A stretch of DNA of 64,000 nt, taken from Cellulomonas sp. HZM (GTDB taxonomy: Bacteria > Actinomycetota > Actinomycetes > Actinomycetales > Cellulomonadaceae). Every line of letters begins with the position of its first letter. Position 1 is the stretch's first letter. A program made the position numbers and the translations under genes. Below the pieces are notes generated by a model, which was given only the letters and a program-made list of their open reading frames with translations, did no database searches and was not told the origin of the DNA. Below are positions 44,444 through 52,412 of this stretch, one piece after another. Location of the stretch: contig NZ_JEOE01000013.1 in NCBI RefSeq assembly GCF_000708885.1, forward strand, positions 26,272 through 90,271, read 5' to 3'.

Positions 44444-45812
44444 TGATCGGCCTCTCTTCCGGTAGCCGGATCACCCGACGACGGTTGCGCAGCGCGAGCG
44501 CGGCCGCAAGCGTCATCGTGCCGGTCCGGCCGATGAACATGAGCACGGTCAGCACGTACTTGGCGGCGTCCGGCAGGTCGCCCGTGACGCCGGTGGTCAG
44601 GCCGCACGTCGCGAACGCCGAGATCACCTCGAACAGCACGACGTCGAGCGTCCACCCCGTCATCGCGAGCAGCAGCAGCGACGAGACGAGCACGAACGTC
44701 GCCGAGACGAGCGAGACGGCGATCGCCACCTGCAGCGCCTCGCGCGGGATGCGCCGGCCGTACGCCTCGACGTCCCGGTCGCCGCGGCCCTCGGCGACGA
44801 TCGCGAGCAGCATCACCGCGAGCGTCGTCACCTTGATGCCGCCCGCGGTGGACGCCGAACCGCCGCCGACGAACATGAGCGCGTCCATGAGCAGCCACGT
44901 GCTCTCGTGCATCTGCCCCACGTCGACCGTCGAGAACCCCGCGGAGCGTGGCATGACGCCCGCGAACAGCGACGCGAGCACGGTCCCGTTGCCGCCGAGC
45001 GCACCGAAGGTGTGCGGGTTGGTCCACTCGAACGCGGCGACGAGCACCGCGCCGGCACCGACGAGCACGAGGCTCGTCGTGATCGTCAGCTTGGAGTGCA
45101 GCGACCAGCGGCGCGGCTCGCGCAGGTGCCGTGCGACGTTGAGGATCACCGGGAACCCGAGCGAGCCGATGAACACTCCGATGATGATCGGCATGAGCAC
45201 CCACCAGTCGGACACGAACGGGTCGAGCCCCGCGGCCGTGGGGACGAAGCCCGCGTTGTTGAACGCGGAGACGCCGTAGAAGATCGCGTGCCACGCCGCG
45301 GTGCCCCACGACTCGTCGTACATCCGGAACCGGGGGAGCAGGATCAGCGCGATCGTGACCTCGAGCGCGGTCGACGTGATGATGACCGTCCGCACCAGCG
45401 AGCCGACCTCGCCGAGCCGGGTCACCTTCGTCTCCGAGGACACGAGCAGGCGCTGCGTCAGGCCGATGCGCCGCGAGACCGCCATGCCGAGCAGCGACGC
45501 GAGCGTCATGACGCCCAGGCCGCCGATCTTGATCGCGACGAGGATCACGACGAGCCCCATCGTCGACCAGTACGTGCCCGTCGGGACCACGACCAGGCCC
45601 GTGACGGTGCTCGCGGACGTCGCGGTGAACAACGCGTCGGCGAACGGCGGCGCGTGGCCGCTCGCGGTCGCCCACGGCGTCGCGAGCAGCAGGGTCACCA
45701 CCGCGATGACGGCCGCGAACACGCCGAGCGCGAGCCGGGCGGGGGACTGCCGCGCCGAGCGGTCGATGATCTCGCGCACGCGCCACGCGATACCGGGGCC
45801 ACCCCGCGCCAT
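44436..45812 (-). CDS. Trk/Ktr-type potassium channel-forming subunit
   Basis: A 458-residue membrane protein with four pore-loop repeats of the superfamily of K+ transporters: selectivity-filter-like stretches TATSASTVTGLVVV, SAFNNAGFVP, GVMPRSAGFSTVDVGQM and SAFATCGLTTGVTGD. It pairs with the RCK subunit downstream. ATG 45812 has GGGAGG 7 nt upstream. The next gene on the other strand is divergent over 198 bp, which must hold both promoters, though no box was clear to me. Confidence 0.95.
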   Translation of the reverse strand: MARGGPGIAWRVREIIDRSARQSPARLALGVFAAVIAVVTLLLATPWATASGHAPPFADALFTATSASTVTGLVVVPTGTYWSTMGLVVILVAIKIGGLGVMTLASLLGMAVSRRIGLTQRLLVSSETKVTRLGEVGSLVRTVIITSTALEVTIALILLPRFRMYDESWGTAAWHAIFYGVSAFNNAGFVPTAAGLDPFVSDWWVLMPIIIGVFIGSLGFPVILNVARHLREPRRWSLHSKLTITTSLVLVGAGAVLVAAFEWTNPHTFGALGGNGTVLASLFAGVMPRSAGFSTVDVGQMHESTWLLMDALMFVGGGSASTAGGIKVTTLAVMLLAIVAEGRGDRDVEAYGRRIPREALQVAIAVSLVSATFVLVSSLLLLAMTGWTLDVVLFEVISAFATCGLTTGVTGDLPDAAKYVLTVLMFIGRTGTMTLAAALALRNRRRVIRLPEERPIIG

Positions 45813-46010
45813 CCCACCTCCCGCACGTCGCGCCGCTCGTCGCGTCGCTGGTCCCGACGCCGCTCCCGCCGGACGGCGGTGCGCCGTCGGACCGGGCCAA
45901 CTCTGGCACGCCCGGCGGTCCCGCGCCGTGAGGCGTGCGGAGGCCCGACGGACGGGGACGGCGGCGGACCCGGGACGCGGGGGCCCGGGCAGGGGTGGGA
46001 CAGTGGAGGC

Positions 46011-47213
46011 ATGGCGGCTGAGCCCGAGGGGCGCGACGAGGACGACGTCGTCGTGCACGTCGCATGGGCTCCTGATGTGCTCGACTACGACTTCGGTGCG
46101 GGCCACCCCATGTCCCCCGAGCGGCTCGACCTGACGTTCCGGCTCGCGCAGTCGCTGGGCGTCCTCGACGGCGTCGACCTCGTCCCGCCGGCGGTCGCGT
46201 CCGACGCGCTGCTGCGCACCGTGCACGAGGCGGAGTACGTGGCAGCGGTGCGCGAGGCCGGCGCGCACGGCACGCCCGATCCCGAGCGCGGCCTCGGCAC
46301 CTCCGACGACCCGGTGTTCCCCGCGATGCACGAGGCGTCGGCGCGGGCCGTGGGCGGCTCGGTCGAGGCGGCTCTCGCCGTGTGGTCGGGCCGCGCACGG
46401 CACGGGGTCAACGTGGGCGGCGGGCTGCACCACGCGATGCCCGGCGCAGCGTCGGGGTTCTGCGTGTACAACGACGCCGCGGTCGCGATCCGGGCGCTGC
46501 TCGACGCTGGCGCGCGCCGCGTGGCGTACGTCGACACGGACGCGCACCACGGCGACGGCGTGCAGGCGGTGTTCTGGGACGACCCCCGCGTGCTGACGAT
46601 CTCGATCCACGAGACGGGGGCGGCGCTGTTCCCCGGCACGGGGTTCCCGGGGGAGGTCGGTGGGCCCGCGGCGCGCGGGTACGCGGTCAACGTCGCGCTG
46701 CCGTCGCGCACGGGCGACGAGGGGTGGCTGCGGGCGTTCGACGCGGTCGTGCCCGATGCGCTGCGCGAGTTCGCACCGGACGTCGTCGTCTCGCAGCACG
46801 GCTGCGACGCGCACGTGCTCGACCCGCTGACCCGGCTGCGGATCTCCGTCGACGCGCAGCGGCTCGTCGCGGTGCGCGTGCACGAGCTCGCGCACGAGGT
46901 GTCGGACGGTCGCTGGGTGGCGCTCGGCGGGGGTGGGTACGCGGTCGTCGACGTGGTCCCGCGCGCGTGGACGCACCTGCTCGCTGTCGCGCTGCACCGG
47001 CCGGTCGACCCGACGACGCCCGTCCCGCGCGCGTGGCTCGACCTGGTGCAGCAGCGGCACGGGCGGCAGGGTCCGTCGACGATGGGCGACGGCGTGACGC
47101 CGGTGCTGCGGCCGTGGTCGTCGGGCTACGACCCGGGCGACGAGGTGGACCGTGCGATCCGGGCGACCCGCGCCGCCGCGTTCCCGTACCTCGGGCTCGA
47201 CCCGGAGGCGTGA
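46011..47213 (+). CDS. acuC: AcuC-like class I histone deacetylase family protein
   Basis: A 400-residue protein deacetylase of the arginase/HDAC fold. Zinc ligands and catalytic residues are visible in GLHHAMPGAASGFCVYNDAAVAI, YVDTDAHHGDGVQ, ISIHETGAALFPGTG and VSQHGCDAH, with GGGGYAVVDVVPRAWT at the end. In Bacillus, AcuC reactivates acetylated acetyl-CoA synthetase; acs is present in this window but far away. ATG 46011 is preceded by GGAGG. Overlap with its actual substrate is inference. Confidence 0.93.
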   Translation: MAAEPEGRDEDDVVVHVAWAPDVLDYDFGAGHPMSPERLDLTFRLAQSLGVLDGVDLVPPAVASDALLRTVHEAEYVAAVREAGAHGTPDPERGLGTSDDPVFPAMHEASARAVGGSVEAALAVWSGRARHGVNVGGGLHHAMPGAASGFCVYNDAAVAIRALLDAGARRVAYVDTDAHHGDGVQAVFWDDPRVLTISIHETGAALFPGTGFPGEVGGPAARGYAVNVALPSRTGDEGWLRAFDAVVPDALREFAPDVVVSQHGCDAHVLDPLTRLRISVDAQRLVAVRVHELAHEVSDGRWVALGGGGYAVVDVVPRAWTHLLAVALHRPVDPTTPVPRAWLDLVQQRHGRQGPSTMGDGVTPVLRPWSSGYDPGDEVDRAIRATRAAAFPYLGLDPEA

Positions 47214-47253
47214 GCGCCCTGCTCGTCGGCGCGCGCGGATCCGGACGGGTGAC

Positions 47254-47299
47254 CACTCGTGTTCACCCCTTTCACTCGTGTCCCACGCGCCACTAGGCT
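47254..47299 (+). promoter_or_regulatory. promoter with direct repeat before the BldC-like gene
   Basis: CACTCGTGTTC (47254-47264) and CACTCGTGTCC (47273-47283) are direct repeats 19 bp apart. TTCACT (47271-47276) and TAGGCT (47294-47299) are 17 bp apart and could be -35 and -10; the second repeat covers the -35. Confidence 0.5.
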
Positions 47300-47366
47300 G
47301 ACGCGACACCCAGCGGGGGTGCGCGTGGCCGACGCAGCGCCGGCCGGAACGGAAGAGCGACGGACG

Positions 47367-47600
47367 ATGAGCGACCAGCCGGGCCGCCAGCGCTACCTCA
47401 CGGTCCTCGAGGTGGCCGAGATCATGCGCGTCTCCAAGATGACCGTGTACCGGTTGCTGCACTCGGGCGAGATGCCCGGCGTCCGCGTGGGGCGCTCGTT
47501 CCGCGTCCCCGCCGACGCGCTCGAGCACTACCTCGCGACGTCGATCCCGGTCGCGCCGGTCGAGGAGCACGACGACGAGGCGGGACGTCTGTCGTCCTGA
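47367..47600 (+). CDS. BldC-like MerR-type HTH regulator
   Basis: A 77-residue DNA-binding protein whose core RYLTVLEVAEIMRVSKMTVYRLLHSGEMPGVRVGRSFRVPADALEHYL matches the excisionase/BldC family. BldC-type proteins bind head-to-tail on direct repeats; two 11-bp direct repeats 19 bp apart stand in its own promoter, suggesting autoregulation. ATG 47367 follows GGAAGAG. The gene is regularly followed by the bS22 gene in actinobacteria, as here. The tail is acidic. A role in development cannot be assumed for this organism. Confidence 0.9.
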   Translation: MSDQPGRQRYLTVLEVAEIMRVSKMTVYRLLHSGEMPGVRVGRSFRVPADALEHYLATSIPVAPVEEHDDEAGRLSS

Positions 47601-47659
47601 TCCCCGGTCGTCGGCGCGTGCGCGCCGACCGCGCGTCGCGGAGCGGCCCGTCGATCGCG

Positions 47660-47759
47660 TAAGGTATGGGCTCGGACTTTCTCCGTGCGTGGGCGACTCG
47701 GTTTGCTGATCGACGAACCACGCGTCGATCGAACAGACCGGTCGGCCCCCTCGGGGCCG
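47660..47759 (+). promoter_or_regulatory. structured leader of the bS22 gene
   Basis: TAAGGT (47660-47665) is a candidate -10. Two perfect hairpins follow: GATCGACG/CGTCGATC (47708-47730, 7-nt loop) and CGGCCCC/GGGGCCG (47743-47759, CTC loop). They leave the ribosome site near 47775 free. Confidence 0.4.
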
Positions 47760-47788
47760 CACCTTCCAACGGAAGCGAGGGTGGAGCC

Positions 47789-47887
47789 ATGGGTTCCGTC
47801 ATCAAGAAGCGCCGCAAGCGGATGGCCAAGAAGAAGCACCGCAAGCTGCTGCGCAAGACGCGCCACCAGCGTCGCAACAAGAAGTGA
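47789..47887 (+). CDS. ribosomal protein bS22 / AURKAIP1-COX24 domain peptide
   Basis: A 32-residue, very basic peptide (MGSVIKKRRKRMAKKKHRKL, then LRKTRHQRRNKK). It is nearly identical to the short bS22 protein (formerly AURKAIP1/COX24 domain) bound to the small subunit of actinobacterial ribosomes. ATG 47789 follows GGAGCC; a longer in-frame ATG upstream at 47666 is not supported by the family. It is followed by a strong terminator. It is too short for many gene callers. Confidence 0.93.
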   Translation: MGSVIKKRRKRMAKKKHRKLLRKTRHQRRNKK

Positions 47888-47892
47888 CCCGC

Positions 47893-47918
47893 TCGGGCCC
47901 GGCTGATGCCGGGCCCGA
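47893..47918 (+). terminator. strong terminator after bS22
   Basis: A perfect 11-bp stem TCGGGCCCGGC/GCCGGGCCCGA with TGAT loop, 6 bp after the stop. Confidence 0.85.
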
Positions 47919-47926
47919 CGTGCTTC

Positions 47927-48469
47927 TCAGGCCGGCAGGACCCGTTCGAGCACGAAGTCGTCCTCGAGCCGGTCGCCCACCTGGAAGTGCTTGACCCCCA
48001 CGCGCTCGAACCCGTGCCGCCGGTAGAACCGCTGCGCGCGCTCGTTGAGCTGGTTCACGCCGAGCCACATCGCCGCAGCGCCGCGCGCCCGGCCCTCGTC
48101 GACCGACGCCTCCATGAGCGCGTTCGCGGCGCCCGCGCCGTGGTGGTCGGGGTGCACGTAGCACTTCGACAGCTCGATCGTCGGGCGCACGCGCAACGCG
48201 CCGGCCACCTCGGGGTCGGTGGGGTCGCCCTCGACGAGCATCGTGTAGCCCACCGGGTCGTGCTCGTCCCCGGCGTGCGCGACGAGCACCACGCGCGCCG
48301 GGTCCGCGAGGTACTCGGCGAACCGTGCGGGGGACAGGGTCGAGGCGATGAAGGCCTGCTGGTCCGCGATGGTCGAGCCGGGCGGGCAGGCGAGGGGGAA
48401 CGTCACCGCGGCGAGCCGCGCGACGGCAGCCGCCTCGTCGGGACGGGCGGGGCGCACGACGATGCTCAC
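47927..48469 (-). CDS. GNAT-family N-acetyltransferase
   Basis: A 180-residue acetyltransferase. Motif A is KCYVHPDHHGAGAANALMEASVDEG; further family features are GYTMLVEGDP and LNERAQRFYRRHGFERVGVKHFQVGDRLEDDFVLER. It is typical of acetylation of a small amine or protein N-terminus; the substrate is unknown. ATG 48469 is first in the frame. It stands alone between bS22 and the HAD gene. Confidence 0.9.
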   Translation of the reverse strand: MSIVVRPARPDEAAAVARLAAVTFPLACPPGSTIADQQAFIASTLSPARFAEYLADPARVVLVAHAGDEHDPVGYTMLVEGDPTDPEVAGALRVRPTIELSKCYVHPDHHGAGAANALMEASVDEGRARGAAAMWLGVNQLNERAQRFYRRHGFERVGVKHFQVGDRLEDDFVLERVLPA

Positions 48470-48527
48470 GCGGCGATCCTAGGCGCGCCCTGGTCGTGGT
48501 CCGTGGCGTGGCGGTGGGCGCCCTGCG

Positions 48528-49349
48528 TCAGCGCGTGCGCGCGCGGACGGCGCGCAGGGCGGCGCGCCCGACGAGCGCCGCGGCCCACGCCGCACCGGCC
48601 AGGCTCGCCGCGTTGACGCCCCGCCGTGCGGCACGACGCCGACCCCGGAACTCGCGCACGGGCCAGCCGACCTCCGCGGCGTGCCGCCGCAGCCGAGGCT
48701 CGGGGTTGATCGCGCACGGGCGGCCGACCGCGGACAGGATCGCGATGTCGTTGAGCGAGTCGCCGTACGCGTACGACCGCTCGAGGTCCAGCCCGTCGCG
48801 CGCCGCGAGCGCCCTCGCCGCAGCGGCCTTCGCCTCGCCGTGCAGCATGTCGCCCACGAGGCGCCCGGTGTAGAAGCCGTTCGCGTGCTCCGCGATCGTG
48901 CCGAGGCCGCCGGTCGCACCGAGGCGCCGTGCGAGCAGCTCGGCGATCTCGACGGGTGTCGCGGTCACGAGCCACACGCTGTGCCCCGCGGCGACGTGCT
49001 CGTCGAGCAGCTTGCGCGTGCCGGGGTAGATCCGCAGGCACAGCACCTCGTCGTAGATGTCCTCGGCGATCGCGGTGACCTCGGCCACCGAGTGCCCGCG
49101 CATGATCGCGAGCGCCTGCGACCGGACCTCGTCGATCTGCTCCTGGTCCTCGCCGAACGCCCGGTAGCGAGCCTGGTGAGCGGCGAAGCGCACGAGGTCC
49201 CGCTTGCGGAAGAAGCCCCGGCGGTACAGGCCGACCGCGAGGTGGAACGCCGAGGCCCCGCGGATGATCGTGTTGTCGACGTCGAAGAACGCGGCGACGC
49301 GGCAGGCCTGCGGTGGCTCGCTCGCCCTGCTCGTCGACTCGGCCTGCAC
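48528..49349 (-). CDS. HAD-IB family hydrolase, second copy
   Basis: A 273-residue phosphatase with motif I FFDVDNT (nucleophile Asp23, acid Asp25), motif II WLVTATPVEIAELL and motif III YAYGDSLNDIAIL. It is related to the HAD gene at 15980 and to SerB, with similar EDQ(E/T) and HEE-region layout, and also ends in a helix-rich Ala/Arg tail. Its substrate is not clear; lysophosphatidate-type phosphatases share this form. ATG 49349 is supported by the absence of other starts. It is divergent from the glutaredoxin gene. Confidence 0.88.
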   Translation of the reverse strand: MQAESTSRASEPPQACRVAAFFDVDNTIIRGASAFHLAVGLYRRGFFRKRDLVRFAAHQARYRAFGEDQEQIDEVRSQALAIMRGHSVAEVTAIAEDIYDEVLCLRIYPGTRKLLDEHVAAGHSVWLVTATPVEIAELLARRLGATGGLGTIAEHANGFYTGRLVGDMLHGEAKAAAARALAARDGLDLERSYAYGDSLNDIAILSAVGRPCAINPEPRLRRHAAEVGWPVREFRGRRRAARRGVNAASLAGAAWAAALVGRAALRAVRARTR

Positions 49350-49395
49350 GCGGTCACTGTAACGAGCGCGGCTGTGCGCCGCGGGCCGGGACGCC

Positions 49396-49401
49396 TAGGG
49401 T
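49396..49401 (+). promoter_or_regulatory. -10 box of a leaderless start
   Basis: TAGGGT is followed by 7 nt and then GTG 49409, with no Shine-Dalgarno. Confidence 0.5.
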
Positions 49402-49408
49402 CGGTCGG

Positions 49409-49678
49409 GTGAGCGAGGACGGGACCGCACGGGTCGTGCTGTACGGGCGCCAGGGCTGCCACCTCTGCGACGACGCGCGTGCGCTGGTGACGGAGCTGGC
49501 CGCGGAGGCTGGCGCGGGCTGGCGCGAGGTCGACGTCGACGAGGTGGGCGGCGCGACGCTCGAGGAGTACGGCGAGCTCGTGCCGGTGGTCGAGGTCGAC
49601 GGCGTGCGGCAGGGCTACTGGCGCATCAGCGCGGACCGGGTCCGCAGGGCCCTCGCCAGCGGGCCGCGCGAGCCCTAG
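49409..49678 (+). CDS. glutaredoxin-like protein
   Basis: An 89-residue thioredoxin-fold protein with active-site CHLC in VVLYGRQGCHLCDDARALVTEL and a cis-Pro region ELVPVVEVDGVRQGYWRI. This is the short glutaredoxin-like (DUF836) type that often stands before rex in actinobacteria, as here. It may take part in thiol-disulfide exchange with mycothiol; substrate unknown. The start GTG 49409 follows a -10 by 7 nt, so translation is probably leaderless. Confidence 0.9.
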   Translation: MSEDGTARVVLYGRQGCHLCDDARALVTELAAEAGAGWREVDVDEVGGATLEEYGELVPVVEVDGVRQGYWRISADRVRRALASGPREP

Positions 49679-49775
49679 CCTGGCGTCGGGTCGAGACGAC
49701 CGGGCCGACGACGACCGGGCCGTGACCCACGGAGCGGGTGCTCGCGACGTCGCGGCCACCGGTGAGGGGGTGTGC

Positions 49776-50429
49776 GTGACCCACCAGGGCGGCCCGAGGT
49801 CGGTCCCGGCGACGACGGTGGCGCGCCTGCCCGGGTACCTGCACGCGCTGCGGACGCTGGGTGCGCAGGGAGTCGTGACGACGTCGTCCGACGAGCTCGC
49901 GCACCTCGCCGGCGTGACCCCGGCCCAGCTGCGCAAGGACCTGTCCTACCTGGGCTCGCACGGGCGTCGCGGAGTGGGGTACGACGTGGCGCACCTGTCC
50001 GAGCAGATCGGTGTGGTGCTCGGGCTCGCGGTGCGTCGGGGCGTGGTGATCGTCGGAGTGGGCAACCTGGGGCACGCGCTCGCGAACTACTCGGGGTTCG
50101 CCGAGCGCGGGTTCGTCGTGGAGGCGCTCGTCGACGCGGATGCGGCCGTCGTGGGGACGACGGTCGGCGGGCTGGTCGTCGAGCCTCTGTCCGAGCTCGC
50201 GCGCGTGGTGGCGGAGCGCGGCGTGAGCATCGGTGTCATCGCGACGCCGGCCGGGCCCGCGCAGGACGTGTGCGACGCGCTCGTCGCCGCGGGCGTCGTC
50301 GGCATCCTCACGTTCGCGCCACGTGCCCTGCGCGTGCCCGAGCACGTCGACGTGCGGGCGGTCGACGTCGCCTCCGAGCTGCAGATACTGGCGTTCCACG
50401 ACGCGCGCCGCAGTGCCGAGGGCGCGTGA
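49776..50429 (+). CDS. rex: redox-sensing transcriptional repressor Rex
   Basis: Senses NADH/NAD+ and represses genes of anaerobic and respiratory metabolism. The N-terminal winged helix contains LPGYLHALRTLGAQGVVTTSSDELAHLAGVTPAQLRKDLSYLG; the Rossmann domain has VIVGVGNLGHALANY and the C-terminal ASELQILAF helix. Starting at GTG 49776, with GAGGGGG 5 nt upstream, gives 217 residues; an earlier GTG at 49722 would add 18 variable residues. It is a likely controller for redox genes in the window, though I saw no clear Rex operator. Confidence 0.93.
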   Translation: MTHQGGPRSVPATTVARLPGYLHALRTLGAQGVVTTSSDELAHLAGVTPAQLRKDLSYLGSHGRRGVGYDVAHLSEQIGVVLGLAVRRGVVIVGVGNLGHALANYSGFAERGFVVEALVDADAAVVGTTVGGLVVEPLSELARVVAERGVSIGVIATPAGPAQDVCDALVAAGVVGILTFAPRALRVPEHVDVRAVDVASELQILAFHDARRSAEGA

Positions 50430-50454
50430 GGCCGCATGGCCCCGGGTACGACGA

Positions 50455-50499
50455 AGCGGGTGGGTTCCGGCTCGCGACACGAACCGTTCCCCACCCGCT
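50455..50499. terminator. hairpin between convergent rex and the YceI gene
   Basis: AGCGGGTGGG (50455-50464) and CCCACCCGCT (50490-50499) are perfect complements with a 25-nt loop. Confidence 0.55.
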
Positions 50500-50528
50500 C
50501 CGCCGACGCTGCGCGCCGGGTGCGGCGA

Positions 50529-51089
50529 TCAGGCCGCCTGGATGGCCGAGACGTCGAGCGAGATGACGACCTTGTCCGACACCAGGACGCCGCCGGCCTC
50601 GAGCGCGGCGTTCCACGTCAGGCCGAAGTCCTTGCGGGAGATCGTCACGGACGCCTCGAAGCCGGCGCGCTGGTTGCCGAACGGGTCGACCGCGGTGCCG
50701 TTGAACTCGGTGGCGAGCTCGACGGACTGCGTCACGCCGTGGATCGTCAGGTCGCCGACGATGACGTAGTCGCCACCGTCCTGGCGGACCTCGGTCGAGG
50801 CGAACGTCCACTGGCCGAACTTCTCGACGTCGAAGAAGTCGCCGCTCTTGAGGTGGCCGTCGCGGTTCGCGTCGCCGGTCGAGACGGTCGACGGGTCGAG
50901 CGTCGCGGTGACGGACGTGCTCGCGAGGTCCTCGCCCACGGTGATCGCGCCGTCGGTGACCGCGACCGTGCCGCGGACCTTGGAGATGCCCGCGTGGCGG
51001 ACCGTGAACGCGGCCTCCGAGTGCGAGGCGTCGATGTTCCAGGTGCCCGTCGTGAGGCCGGCGGGAAGGGTGGTGGTGGCGGTGCTCAT
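50529..51089 (-). CDS. YceI-family protein
   Basis: A 186-residue beta-barrel protein of the YceI/isoprenoid-binding family. GTWNIDASHSEAAFTVRHAGISKVRG is the classic start, and later GDLTIHGVTQSVEL and RKDFGLTW are conserved. There is no signal peptide, as usual for actinobacterial members, so it should be cytosolic. It is divergent from a MarR-family gene with two palindromes in the shared 101-bp gap, so the regulator probably controls it. GGAGG lies 7 nt before ATG 51089. Confidence 0.94.
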   Translation of the reverse strand: MSTATTTLPAGLTTGTWNIDASHSEAAFTVRHAGISKVRGTVAVTDGAITVGEDLASTSVTATLDPSTVSTGDANRDGHLKSGDFFDVEKFGQWTFASTEVRQDGGDYVIVGDLTIHGVTQSVELATEFNGTAVDPFGNQRAGFEASVTISRKDFGLTWNAALEAGGVLVSDKVVISLDVSAIQAA

Positions 51090-51108
51090 CGGGTGCCTCC
51101 AGGCTTGG

Positions 51109-51137
51109 TTGAAGTGTCAATCACCTTGATAGTTCAA
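51109..51137. promoter_or_regulatory. two TTGA-N4-TCAA palindromes between the YceI and MarR genes
   Basis: TTGAAGTGTCAA (51109-51120) and TTGATAGTTCAA (51126-51137) are centred 17 bp apart. They also form a larger imperfect inverted repeat. They are likely MarR operators. Confidence 0.6.
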
Positions 51138-51190
51138 AGTTGTACTACAGTTGGCGGCAGCGCGCAACACCTGGAAGGAGAGCGGTCCGT

Positions 51191-51724
51191 ATGACGAGCA
51201 CCACCGTGGACCCGGCCGCCGCCGACGACCCGACGACGAGCGAGCCGTTCGACAACTGGCTCAGTACCGACGAGCAGGTCTCGTGGCGCGCGTTCCGTGA
51301 CGGCGTCGTGCGCCTGTTCGCGGCGCTCGAGCACGACCTCGAGCAGCGCACCGGCCTGTCGTCGGCGGAGTACGAGGTGCTCGTCCGACTCTCCGAGGCC
51401 CCCGGCCGCACGAGCCGCATGTCCGGCCTCGCCGACGACCTGGCGCACTCCCGCAGCCGCCTCACGCACACCATCCGCCGCATGGAGGAGCGCGGGCTCG
51501 TCGTGCGCGCGCAGTGCTCGGCCGATGCCCGCGGCGTGAACTGCACCATGACCGAGCTCGGCTGGACCACGCTCGTCGCCGCCGCGCCGCAGCACGTGCA
51601 GTCGGTGCGCGACCGGCTGGTCGACGTGCTGACGCCCGAGCAGTTCGCGGCGCTCGGCACGGCCATGGCCGCGGTGCGCGACCGCATCGCCAGTGGCCCG
51701 TGTCACGCCCCCTGCGACGCCTGA
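51191..51724 (+). CDS. MarR-family transcriptional regulator
   Basis: A 177-residue winged-helix regulator: AEYEVLVRLSEAPGRTSRMSGLADDLAHSRSRLTHTIRRMEERGLVVRAQCSADARG is the DNA-binding domain with wing. The long acidic start and Cys at 118, 134 (approximately) and in the ending PCHAPCDA might respond to oxidants, which is inference. AAGGAGAG precedes ATG 51191. It is probably autoregulated and controls the divergent YceI gene through the palindromes between them. Confidence 0.93.
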   Translation: MTSTTVDPAAADDPTTSEPFDNWLSTDEQVSWRAFRDGVVRLFAALEHDLEQRTGLSSAEYEVLVRLSEAPGRTSRMSGLADDLAHSRSRLTHTIRRMEERGLVVRAQCSADARGVNCTMTELGWTTLVAAAPQHVQSVRDRLVDVLTPEQFAALGTAMAAVRDRIASGPCHAPCDA

Positions 51725-51764
51725 CCGTCCCGCGCACCCAGGTGCATGGGGGACACTGACGGGC

Positions 51765-52412
51765 ATGGCTGCCACCGTCGTCCACCTCATGCGTCACGGC
51801 GAGGTGCACAACCCGCAGGGCGTCCTGTACGGACGCCTGCCGGGCTACCGCCTGTCCGAGCGCGGCCAGGAGATGGCGCGCGTGGTCGCCGACCACCTCG
51901 CAGCCGAGCCGCGGCGTGACGTCGTCGCCGTGATCGCGTCCCCGCTGCAGCGCGCCCAGGAGACCGCGGCGCCCATCGCGGCGGCGTTCGGGCTCGAGGT
52001 CGGCACCGACGAACGGCTCATCGAGGCCGGCAACCACTTCCAGGGCATGACGTTCGGCGTCGGCGACGGGTCGCTGCGCCACCCCCAGCACTGGCCCTAC
52101 CTGCGCAACCCGTTCCGCCCCTCGTGGGGAGAGCCGTACAAGGAGCAGGTCGAGCGCATGCTCGGCGCCGTCGCGTCCGCGCGGGACGCCGCGCGCGGGC
52201 ACGAGGCCGTGCTCGTGAGCCACCAGCTCCCCGTGTGGGTCACGCGCCTCGCGCTCGAGCACCGCCGCCTGTGGCACGACCCTCGCAAGCGCCAGTGCTC
52301 GCTCGCGTCGCTCACGTCCCTGACGTTCGAGGGGGACCGGCTCGTCTCGCTCGGCTACAGCGAGCCCGCGGCGCACCTGCTGCCCGGCGCGGCCACGGTG
52401 GCGGGGGCGTGA
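51765..52412 (+). CDS. histidine phosphatase family protein
   Basis: A 215-residue phosphoglycerate-mutase-like phosphatase. The catalytic His is in VHLMRHGEVHNPQGVLYGRLPGY, with SPLQRAQETAAPIAAA and the second His in AVLVSHQLPVWVTRLAL. It is the first gene of the cytochrome maturation operon in many actinobacteria, though its role there is unclear. GACACT is followed by 7 nt and ATG 51765, another leaderless pattern. It overlaps the thioredoxin-like gene by 4 bp. Confidence 0.92.
   Translation: MAATVVHLMRHGEVHNPQGVLYGRLPGYRLSERGQEMARVVADHLAAEPRRDVVAVIASPLQRAQETAAPIAAAFGLEVGTDERLIEAGNHFQGMTFGVGDGSLRHPQHWPYLRNPFRPSWGEPYKEQVERMLGAVASARDAARGHEAVLVSHQLPVWVTRLALEHRRLWHDPRKRQCSLASLTSLTFEGDRLVSLGYSEPAAHLLPGAATVAGA

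Noticed and set aside
47666..47788. N-terminal extension of bS22 from ATG 47666
   Set aside because: The ATG abuts the candidate -10 and the added residues have no family support; 32 residues is the normal length.
49680..50430. Rex operator search near rex
   Set aside because: No TTGTGAA-N-TTCACAA-like palindrome was found in this gap or upstream of the redox genes I read.
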